A stretch of 64,000 nt of DNA. Origin: Saururus chinensis. Taxonomy: Eukaryota; Streptophyta; Magnoliopsida; Piperales; Saururaceae. Shown here piece by piece: positions 11,108 through 22,700 of the stretch. The position numbers were made by a program, and so were the translations under genes. The DNA is taken from contig CP141144.1 of assembly GCA_035235625.1 (NCBI GenBank), positions 36,826,014-36,890,013 on the forward strand, given 5' to 3'. The first letter of the stretch is position 1. Each line of letters opens with the position of its first letter. The notes beneath the pieces were generated by a model. It saw only the letters and a list, made by a program, of their open reading frames with translations. It was not told the DNA's origin and searched no databases.

Positions 11108-12908
11108 CATTACAACAAATTGCAGTATAAGCGATGCTTGTAAGAGTAACTAATAGTACCTTATGCATTGCTAATGCGTATTAGCGATGCTTACAAAGCG
11201 TCGCTAGCTACATCGCTAAAACTACCGTCGCTACTACATATTAGAGATGTTTATTATTAAGCGTCGCTAATAGTCCTAACGGTAACGATGTATATTTATA
11301 CATCTCTAATGATTTTTTTTGTCATATAATTATGTGTTGCTAAAATTAACTTATTAACGACATATATAAATATTTGTCGCTAATACTTTATTATTAGCGA
11401 CGCATAATTATGTTTCGCTAATAATTTCATAATATATAAAAAAAATTAAAAAAACTTATTAGCAATGCACAACTATAAGTGTTGCTAATAATATATTTTT
11501 TTATGCATCAATAATAAAAAAATTCTTGCCAGCGCAAGCAAAATTTTTGCCGCACGGGAGTAAAAGAAAGGTTATTGGCGACGTATATTATATGTGTCGC
11601 TAATACAGCCATTATTAGCGACGCATATAGTATGCTTCACTAATACACAACATATTTGCAATGCATACTGTATGGGTCTCTATAGACTCTTTCTCTCTCT
11701 CCCCCTCCCTCCCCTCTCTCTCTCCTCCCCTCCCCTCTCTTTCTCTCTCCTCCCCTCCTCTCTCTATCTTCCTCCCCCTCTCTCTTTCATTTATTTTTTT
11801 TTAAAATAGGTAGTAGAGATGCATATGGCTATGCGTCACGACTACCCTTAGGTAGTAGTGACGCGTAGCACCAAGCGTCACTACTACTAGGTAGTAGTGA
11901 AACTTAAAACTATGCGTCGCTACTACCTATTTTTTAAAAAAAATTAAAATTTTTTCTTTCTCCTCCCTCCCCCCTCTCTCCCCTCATTCTCTCTCTCTTC
12001 TCTCTCCCCTCTCTCTTCCTCCCTCTCCCTCTCTCTCTCCTCCCTCCTCTCTCTCTCTCCTTCCCTCCCCATCTATCTCCTCCCTCCCCCACTCTCTTTC
12101 ATTTAATTTTTTTTTAAAAAAAAGTAGTAGTGACACATATCACCAAGCATTGCTACTACCCGACACTTACGCTAAGCATCACTAGTATCTTTTTTTTTTA
12201 ATTTTAAAATAATTTATAATTAAACTATCTTTCTCACTTTTCTCTTTCTCTCCCCTCTCTCTTCCTCCTCTCTCTCTCTCCCTTCCCTCTCTCTCTCGCT
12301 CTCTCCTCTCTCTCTTCTCACTCTCTCTCTCTTCTCTATACTACTAAATAGGTAGTAGCGACGTTTAATGCTATGCGTCGCTACTACCAATATTTTTTTA
12401 TTTTTTTTATTTTTTTAAATTAATTCATAATTAAAATATCTTTCACTCTCCTCCATCCCCTCTCTCCTCCCCCTCTCTCCCTCCCTCCTCCCTCCACCTC
12501 TCTCATCTCTCTCTCCCTTCATTCTCTCTCCTTCCTCTCTCATTTCTCCCTCTGCACCCTCTCTCCCCTCATTCTCTCTCTCCTCCCTCCCCCTCTCTCT
12601 TTCATTTAATTTTTTTTTAAAAATAGGTAGTTGCGACACATATGGCCAAGTGTCGCCAATAGTTATAATTTTTGTTAAAGAAATGTACACTATTAGCGAC
12701 GCTTGCTTTAAAGCTTATAGTTTTTGTATTAGTGACGCTTGAAGCTAAGTGTTGCTAATGTTTGGATATTAACGACATATATAATTTTATGTCGTTAATA
12801 GTTGATTTTTTAACGACGATTTTATATACGTTGCAAGTAGTTATTTTTAGTGATGCTTATGTATGCGTCACTAATAAATGTGTTGCTAATAGTCAATTTA
12901 TCGTAGTG
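11108..12908. mobile_element. CACTA-like non-autonomous element B, both ends present
   Basis: The left end is CATTACAACAAATTGCAG at 11108. The right end reads inward from 12908 as CACTACGATAAATTGACT. The two 15-base tips agree at nearly all positions and share CA(C/T)TAC...AAATTG. The 1.8-kb interior is almost entirely TTAGCGACGCAT/GCGTCGCTAATA dyads, with CT-rich blocks between about 11690 and 12610 flanked by GTAGTAGTGACGC motifs. There is no open frame resembling a transposase, so it would depend on a partner. Flanking trinucleotides (AGA before, AAA after) do not give a clean 3-bp target duplication. The tips and dyads match elements A and C, so all three belong to one family. Confidence 0.8.
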
Positions 12909-13720
12909 AAAAAATAGGCCTCTATTGGATGTGTTACACCACCAATCTTCTACTGTTACCACTTAACAATTGCGTTGTTAATAATTTTTATTAGAAGAAC
13001 TCCCCTTCTCCTACTTTAATAGTTTCATTTAATTAAAAAAAAATGAATAAAGCTATTACTATAGGACATATATTACTTTGTATTGTAAATATAATTTTTC
13101 TACATTATCACATTGTTTTTAATTTTTAGTAGAAGATACACACACCCTCTCTCCTACATTAGTAGTTATTTTTCATTTTTTAAAATAAATTAATTTAAAA
13201 AAAATAGAATCATTACTATAGGACAATGAGTGTACCAAAGAGGGAGTACCACCAATGTAAAAGCGTATCACATAGGGAATACCAAAAAAAGAGAGTACCG
13301 GTGTAAAAGCGAGTACAAAGTAGCCGCATATGAAAAACGGCTTCACACCCATAGATAACATTTATAAAATATCTTACAAGTTGTTTATATGCATGAAATC
13401 TGACTAGGCAGTACAACACAGCTTTTACTGCATGGTGGTCTACGGCAGGCAATTTCATACAATATTTGCTGTTGACAATCAGACAACACGTTCTTTTCTC
13501 CATCTGGGTCCAGTTACAGATAGAGATACCATCATACTTAATAGCGGATCGTGTCTCCTTGTAGATATCGAGTGAGAGTGACCCAGCTCCTGCTTTCCAT
13601 ATCTTGGACTAAGAACCGAACATAAGAGTATGTCAACTGGGCCTCTCAGCTGGTAATTACATTCTTCCTCTCCCTGTAATCTAATCTCATGCTATCTTTG
13701 ATCCTTATTCAGAAAAGGCC
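12909..13720 (+). promoter_or_regulatory. Upstream region and probable 5' leader of the receptor kinase gene
   Basis: This stretch lies between CACTA-like element B and the ATG at 13721, so at most about 0.8 kb of promoter plus leader separates the gene from a transposon. A TATA-like TTTATAAAATAT occurs near 13351-13362 and would suit a start of transcription a few tens of bases downstream, but this is only a motif match. An imperfect direct repeat of about 110 bases (around 12985-13075 and 13120-13225), sharing TTACTATAGGACA, lies at the distal end. No other gene is seen. Confidence 0.35.
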
Positions 13721-16700
13721 ATGGACGACTGCAAGAGACTGTCGTTTCTCTTATTCATGTTTCTATCGCTGAAGTGCTTCGCCCTGCCCGGAGCTGGAGC
13801 TCAAAAACTGCATCCTGAGGAAGGTGAGTCCCCTCTGCCGAAATCTCTCTCTCTCTAAAACTAGGACTAAGAAATTTTCTGATTGCGTATTTACATGTTC
13901 TGTATTCATATATATATTTTCATCTATGACTTTGGGGCAATTGTGGGCACTGTCAGGAAGAACGGAAGCCTATGGCTTCTTTGTCTTGCTAGATAATGGA
14001 AGCTTTGAGAAGGCAATTTTTTTCAGATAAATACCCGCAATCTCTGTGGTCACATTTAATTGCACATTTGGGATATAGAAGGAGATGAGCTACAGTGCAG
14101 TCCTAAAAGATTGAATAGCAGCACCTTTTTTATCACAAAAATCCCCCGTGTAATGGTTATCTATCAGTCACACATTCGTAAAACAGTGTACATACTGAAT
14201 TTGACCAGACGTCCTGCTTTAGATGTACCGTTTTTTTTAACCAAGAAGTAGAAAGTGAAAAGTCTGACCAAGACCAAAGACCAATGCCAATATGAATATG
14301 CCAAATGCATTTAGATTTACCTGCTTTTTTGTTTTTTTGTGGTGTTGGCACCCCTAGTCTAAGGAAGTAGTCCATGTAAGAGGCTTACAGCCTACCATTC
14401 AAAGTAATAGCCGACAAAGTTGTAAGTTCTCAAGATTATGGACGGAACATGAAAGAAAGAAAAAAAAATTAATCAACGAATTTGTTCAATTAAATTTTAA
14501 TTGGAAAGAAAATGTCGATCTTAAACTTTGCATGCGGTTTATATTCTCTTCAATTAAAATTCAGTTGAAGGATTTTATTTATTAGGTGTACATCAATATT
14601 CTGAAAGGAATATGATGGGGACACTGTGGTTCCATATTATCAAAACGAAATAGGACACTTATTCTGAGAGGGGGCTCATGTTGACTGCGATGCCCATTGT
14701 TTAGCACTGATGTCTTGTGATGATAGCCCATTGTTTATCATTGATGATGTTAAGGTCGCTTGCTCCTCACTAACTTTTCATTCCTTGGTAATGAAAAGCA
14801 TTATTAAACTTATTTTGAATAGTTACTTGTCTAAATTCTGATAAGTAAAAATTATAGATATCAATAACTGCGTGATTTGTTCAACAGTGGAAGCTTTTAC
14901 CCAAATAGCAACCAAATTGGGGATCAGAAACTGGGATGGCAGTATGAATCCCTGTGATCAACAGACCAAGATTAGAAATATCACTTGCAACTGTTCTTAC
15001 CCGAATTCCACCTTTTGTCATATCACAAGCATGTAAGCACTTCTGTTACACAAGCAACAACTTTTTCTTTCTTAATTTTACTATCAACAACAAGAGAAAA
15101 GAAGAATTAACTTTTATCCTAAGCAGCTGCTTCTGATGACGGAAGTTTTTTCCCCTTTTCTTGAATGATTTTTGTTTGAACTACTTTACAGAGTTCTCGG
15201 AAGTCAGAACTTGACTGGGGTGCTGCCTAAAGAATTTGCTAACCTCACCTATCTTGAGAACCTGTAAATTCTTCACTCTCCTCAATTCACTTGTAACAGT
15301 TGTAATCATAGTAATAGCAGTAACAGAGGCCCTGTTTCTAATTTAGTTAGGTTCTATTTGATAGTTCTTACAACGAAAGCCACTGAACGCTGAACAGCAT
15401 CTGAACGGCTACCACTTTGAAAGGACAGGGTAATCATTCAGACAGAAAGTGTGAAATGTCTGATACAGTCAGGCATATACAGTTTTCAGCTGTATCAAAC
15501 GCGCTGAAAAGAGCATCATTTGAGTCTACTGATGCTCTCAAATGCCTTAAAATGTGGCTTTTCAGCGTTGTGAGGCGTTCGAAGTTATCAATTAGTTCCT
15601 CACTAATAAGTAGCGTCAGCAACATTGTTGTAAAAAGTGTCTGGATTTGAAAAAAATCTGTGACCCACAAAGTGTGTCTGATTTGCACACTTTGTACACT
15701 GGATTGTTCTTAATGGGGCAGCTTTAGGAAGTAAAAACTCATACTTTTTCTCATGTTTTACAATTCACTCTTTCTACGAAAGAGGGAGTACATACTGTCT
15801 TTTACTGATTTTGCTGTTGTTATTGATTTGATAAAATTGTTGTTGTTGATGATGATGACAACGAATTGCCATTGGTCAGAGATCTTAACCGCAATGTCCT
15901 CCACGGAACAATCCCTGCCACCCAATGGGCTTCTCTCCCTCTTATATCCATGTAAACTTCCCTTGCTTCTTGTTCTAGTGATCAAATTACGGAAGTTTTT
16001 CCATTCACAACTTTGTTTTGTGACAGATCGATTCAGGGGAATCTCATATCTGGGACTATACCGAAGGAGCTTGCTAATATCACCACTCTCGAAATTCTGT
16101 ACGTAACCAAACTTGCCTTAATCACACTAATTAAGCATAATTGTACTGAAGTAGTTGTTACGCGAATAATCCGACCTTACTTTGGCTTATGCAGAAACTT
16201 CGAAGACAACTTGTTGGAAGGACATATCCCCCCTGAGCTTGGTAACTTAACTAATTTACGGAGACTGTAAGACATCCTTCTCCTTTCATCCCTCTCAATT
16301 CTCCTAAGGATGATGGATTCTGCTTTTTGCCAAGAGGCATTACTGCTCAGATAACTTGGGCTTTTCTCATTGATTGATATATGCAGCTTTGTATCTGGGA
16401 ATAACCTCTCTGGAGTCATACCAGCAACGTTTAGCAAGCTAACAAACATGCAGTACTTGTATGTTTGTGTTTTTCAAACTTGAGGACTAATTAACTTATT
16501 CACTTCTCACCTTTGGTTAAGATCCTTAATTGCTTCATTGTACTCAACAGCTTGATAGATGGGAATCCATTAACCGGGCAAATTCCTGATTTTGTTAAAA
16601 ACTGGAAAGAGCTCCAAAGATTGTAAGCCTATATCCACCTCAGCCAATTGGATTTTTTTCCATGAACGCTTGCATTTAATTGTATTTTTGTACAAATTGC

Positions 16701-19700
16701 AGTGACATGCAAGGCACGTCCATGGTTGGGCCAATCCCTTCTGCCTTCTCTCTTTTGGAAAACCTGGTTCAATTGTAAGAACGAGAAACTAGTTACATAT
16801 GTACATGTTCATAATTAAATTCTGCAACGAGCAAGATGACCTAGATTCCAGCATTTTTAACTAGGAACATGTTGCTTTGTTTTTTTCCCAGGAGGATATC
16901 TGATTTGAAGGGACCGGCTAGCATGAGTTTTCCATCTTGGGAAAACATGATTGCCATAAAAATGTTGTGAGTGTTCTGGATGTGGTATCTGCTGCTAGGA
17001 GATGCATTTTAATACATTGATGTTGGTTTTCGGATGTGCTACAGGGTTCTACGGAACTGTCATATTTCTGGTGAAATTCCACCCTATATTGGGAGCAACA
17101 TGAATACCTTGAGTCAACTGTAAGTCTTTCTTTGCCATTAAAAAAGAACAGAGAACAACACCTGAATGTCGCTTATGGCCCGCTATTAATTTTTTATAAA
17201 AACGTAAACAATCCGAGTGAATTGGGATTTAAGACATACTTGTTTCAGTCTGGCTACTTGAATCAAACTTTTAAGCTTCATGACCTAACTTAGGGGGAGT
17301 TTAGCAAACAATTTGAAGCAGAAAGAAAATGACTTTATAAGAGAATTAATTTTTGACAAAAAAAGCAAATGTACGATATATTTAGTTAGGGTTTTTTAGG
17401 ATGATTTTAAAAAGAAATCAAATTTCAACTCACTTTTGATTTTTATATAAAAATAACAAAAATACCCTTCAACATAATAGGTAAAACGTCTTTTTACACC
17501 CTTTCAAACCAGAAATAGCTTTCTTCAAGAACTCACCTCAGGAGGAGAGTTCTTGAAGAGATCAGACTTTGAGTAAATTCGGTTTGAATTGACCCAAAAG
17601 TTTTAACTTTTATTGGGAAAGCCATTTTAATGCTAAATAACCCTTCCATACGGTTTTTAGCTCAGAAAGCAATTTCTAACCTAAACAAATCACTTTCCAC
17701 TCATAAAATCTACCTTCCAAATGGGCCCTTTGATCGGAGTAAGCTTGGCACATTGTAACTAGGCTTGACGGTATTATGGGATAGTTCTCTAGGGTACTTA
17801 TGAGGGTAAGCTTGTCTAGGTTTTAGATAAGTTCCACTACTTACATCTTGTTTACAACTTCTTTTCCATCTATTGAATGGGAAAGATCTGGGGGACATTT
17901 AGTAGTCTTGCAGCATTTGTGCAGCTAAGTGTCTCCTAACAAAGGAAAGATTTCGCTAGGTGAATGTGGCTATTTGTAATCCATTCAATTCCTGTGTCCC
18001 CCAAAGAAAACATAAAAAAAATTGTGTTTTTTTTCTCACTTCAGTACTCCATGATCAAGTTTTTATGCATGATGAGGATGGCCGCCCCCCACCTGAAGGC
18101 CACGGAAGAGGACCGAGTTGAGGGAGTAGTAGAGCATTAGGTCCCCGTTGTGCAGGTAGAGGCTGGGGTTGTCGTCGTCCAGTTGTTGGGCCACATAGGT
18201 GACCTATCCCCAGCATCACCCCCTTGGGTGGCCCTGTCTGAGTAAGCAGTGCCACCATGTTATCTGGATTGATCTCCATGCTGAGAAGCTCTTCCTCGTT
18301 GGCCCCAGACAGATCCCAAAAGTGTAAGCAGCCTGCAGGGTAGACGATCTTCACATCGTGGTCCTCCGCAAAGTCCCACACCTTGTCGACATGACATGCT
18401 TGGTGACGACGAGGCGGACATTGCAAGCTCATGCCTGCTTAGCGATCTCCCGCTAGGTATAGAAGGGGTTGGCAGTGGTAGGCCGCACCTCGGAAGGAGA
18501 AGATGAACTCAGGGGAGTTGTGAAGGACCATATCCTGAGACAAGGATGCTTTTTAGACCGCCACGCAAGAGAGCGAGGAGATGGTTTGCGGCTACCAAGG
18601 GGAAATGCAGCAAAGCACTAGGGTGAGAGAGGGAGAGAGCACGAAGGAAGAGTAGGGCTGAGTCTCTCTTCCCTCAAAGGGAGAGAGGGGCTGCTGAGAG
18701 AGAGGAGCCGTGAGGGAGTGGGCTAGAAGTCCCCTTCTAGGGCATCCCTCTTCTATGTTGGGCTTGGGCTTAAAGCCCAACAAGACTTATCTGGGCGGGA
18801 TTTATTTTCGTTGTGTCTCAATCAAGTATATAAGCTCAAGTTCATGAGCTTATGAAGGTTGTGCACATCTTTCATGGCCACGCCTAAGGAGAGATTGATC
18901 TGTTTAACACTTTGTATTTATGATCTTAAATGACTTTTATTATCATCAAGTCAACGCTACTACCCTAGTTTAGTATAGCTAAATATAGGATTTGTATTAT
19001 CCTTTTTTTACATATTTCTTTTCATGTGTTTAAGTATTTACTTATATTTATTATACAAGTAAAATGCGTCATAACTCTTTTAATTAACTAAGAGATGGCC
19101 CTAAAAAAACTTATTTCAAAAACATAGATGCATCGGTGTCAATGCTGATGGCCATCTACATTTCCATCAATGCATCAGTCCCTATCGATAGTGAGAAGGT
19201 AATTTTGCGCCTTGCTCACGAATGTCATCATTAATGTGTTTGATTCCTAATTATGCCAAATATAACACAAACATATCCCTATATATTGATGTTAGAATAT
19301 GTCATCTTCTCCTATCCATCAGCACCCCGCCAATAGGTAAGTGAAGGTGTTAGCGACTAGTGTAGAAGAATAAACAAATTCCTATACTAGCGTCCTCTGT
19401 AATAGCTTGTTACACTGAAACTATTATTTCATTAAATTGAGTCAAAACTTAGGGTTATATAAGTGCACAAGTAGATGTATTCTTACAAGGTTAAATCTAG
19501 AATGATTGTCTTTATGTAACTATCACAATGATTATAAAATAGGAAGATTAAAGAAAAATTGAGAGGGAGAGTAAAAGAGTATTGAGATAATAAAAATGTT
19601 AAGATGAAATTTAATAATATAAGATACTAATATATTAAATATTATTGTAGTATCTAGTGATGTTTATCATTTGTGATGTTATCTCGGGTAAAATCAAATA

Positions 19701-22700
19701 AAGTTTCTATCTGACTAGAAGATGTGAACATTAAATGAAGTATTAAAAGAATTATTTCTTCAAGAGTTTTATGTATCAAAACCATAAAAGATCGAGTAGG
19801 AGAATCTTTAAAAATCTTATGTATTAAGATAAAAAAGAGATAAGAAAAAGAATAATATTAAATGAACATCACTGCATAGAACTAATACTTACTTTAAACT
19901 ATTGATGAATTATGAATATAACTCTATTAAATTGTTACAAATTTACCTCTAGCCTTAGCTAAAGGGCTTAACAAGTCATTACAGTAAAATTTAACTACAA
20001 AAGTTATAAAAGAAGAGAAGAAAAATAGGAAAAGAGAACTTCAAATTGGAGGAGATAGTGTCTCTCCCGCACACCCCTCTTTTTATAAGAGTAGAGGGGG
20101 TTGCTTCAAAGAAAAATATCTAATTACATCGTTTAATTGCTTTTTAATTGATTGCTTGATGGGTTGTTTCTTTGACAATAATTAGATTTTAAATTAATAA
20201 AAAACATCAAATATTTATATAGTAAATAAGTATCCTTTAATATTTTATAGTTATCTAATTAGCCTCATTATTTTTCCTTATGTTTATCAATCACAACCAT
20301 TGAAAAAATCCACCATATATTGACCTCAAGTTGATTGACTAGCTGTCACTTTACATGTCTAATTTGACTCATAAATATTTGGAATTACGAATTACCGATT
20401 GTAGATGCAAAAAACATCTTTACAATGACACCAAAATCTTGTCAATTCGAATTTTTCACAAATAAATATGACAAAAATATTAAGTTTGTGTCAATTTGTC
20501 TAAATCAGCTCATCCTCAAATTTGGTTCTCTTGATATAAATTTAAAATCCAATAGGTCCACATGGTTGTGTTCGTCTATTACATACACATTTAGACTATT
20601 AAGAGCCCAGTTTTGACCCTTAATTAGCTTCAAATAGTTGAGCTACATTTCTTCTTCCACTTCGATCATGTCAAAAGCTCATTTAGACATATAAACACAA
20701 TAAAGGTTCAATTTACTTATTTAAAATATAAATAGTTTAAATAACTAATGAATTAACACAAAATAAAATTGTAATTCAAAGTTTGAAAATATTTAATTTA
20801 ATATTATTTAAACGCATAAAAAATCCTTAAAAATTTTAAGTCATTAATAAATATAGATTCATACATAAAATCCTCTATTCATGTCTTGGCAAAATACTTG
20901 TCATGAACAGTGTAATATAAAAATTCAATTAATATTTCCATATCAATAATCACATAACTAATTCCATTGAAGTATCTAAAAATGCAACCATAATCCATGT
21001 TTATTGGGTTAATACACCAACCCTACCATCATGCTTTACTTGCTTCTAGTGATGCAACCTTTTTCATGAACCAAATATACTTTCCCGCACGCATTTTTGA
21101 TCACTCCTTATAGAGTTTGTTATCTACCTTACTTCTTTTGGTCCTAGTTCACCCTTGGCCTTCTCCCTTTTAATTTTGAGAAGCAATTGAAGAAATAAAA
21201 GTCCAAGAAGTGTCAAAGGGTATTTATAAGTGAGAACGAATTGAATTATTATACATGAGTGTCAAACTGGTTGGTTTCTCAATTTGCTGGCATAATTGTC
21301 TTGCCATTTTGACAAACTTATCAACGCTTTGGTGATAATTGACAATAAGAATTAATTTACACGATCATCGATGCATTTGTGGGTTATAATCTGTATGATA
21401 GGCCAATCTTCAAATATCCATAACTTCTTTGTCCGAACTTTGATTCTTGTATTTTTAGTGGCATTTGAAATTTCTTTTTATCGACTCTCTAATAGGTATT
21501 GGCCCTTAATTTTATTAATTGTAAAAGTTATTATACTAAAAAGATTTAAGGATCAAACTCACTATTTTCTACATTACTAGAGTTTAGAAACTTAGGAAAT
21601 AATTAGATATTTCATCACATTTGTGTCATTTCCTTTATAAGTGCACATTATATGGGAAAATATACTCTTTAAATTTGCATGTGTCAAGTATTTTGTGAGT
21701 TGCCTTGACTTTGCATATTTGAAATACCTAGCCACCTAAGTGTTAAAACAAAATATGATTAAGTTTGTCACATCATAAGTAATCAAGATAGGGGGTTTCA
21801 GATGGTATTTATACACTGAACCCCACTAAGGGTTCGATTAAGGCATACTTAAAGACCTCCTCAAAAGAACCTCGAGGCTATAAGACTTAGCCTACTAATT
21901 GGCCCTAAACTCAATAATTATAATATACTAAATAGCTAGAAACAACTCAATAGCCAACAAGGTTCTATTAGGGTTAAGGGCGGGTGATGGATACAAGAAG
22001 GGGACATGAGGTTAGTATATATGTTTTATATGCCAAATGGGTTATTGTTAACATATGTAGAAAAATGTATTTTCTATAATAGGTCCATTAAGAAAATGAT
22101 TGGATAAAATTATCACTTTATTTCATTGTTGAATAAATTTAACTCTTTGATTTAACTTTTTGGAGTTACAGTATAGATAATAGAGCAGGTACCGTTGGTA
22201 GCCCCACTCGCGTATTAATCAGGGCCCTACATGCATGGACTAAATTGGGTTGTAGCCACTGAATCTCCCTATAATCTCCAGGAAAGCTCTGATATGGGTA
22301 TCTCTTGGGAGTCCAGTAGTGGTCGTCGTGGTTGATCTCGCCCTTCTAAGACAAGTACATCCAGTATCTTTGAACCTCTTTCTCTGCTTATGCTAAAGTT
22401 GGGCCCCACTTAAGGGGAGATGAGAATGTCAGTGATGATGAGGAGGAATTGTTTAATTCCTTTGAACCAATTCTCTTGCCTGCAATTCTTCACAAACTGA
22501 TATGATCCTACTCTACCACTTAACGCGGTTTTGTCATCCGATAAATAAGTGTAACAATCCTTCATAAGTTCCATGGAACATCTTCTCATCAACAAAGGTG
22601 TGATTATGTTACGTCATGTAAATAATGATTTGACACACTGAAAACATTTGTCTTATATTCTAAAGGCATTGCTCAATTAATTGACATGAAAAAGCAATGA

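Noticed and set aside
13173-13503. Minus-strand frames just upstream of the receptor kinase
   Set aside because: No family likeness; they overlap the likely promoter and leader of the plus-strand gene.
15345-15720. Possible MITE in intron 3 of the receptor kinase gene
   Set aside because: Opens with a GGCCCTGTTT-like phrase, but no matching inverted end or target duplication could be found.
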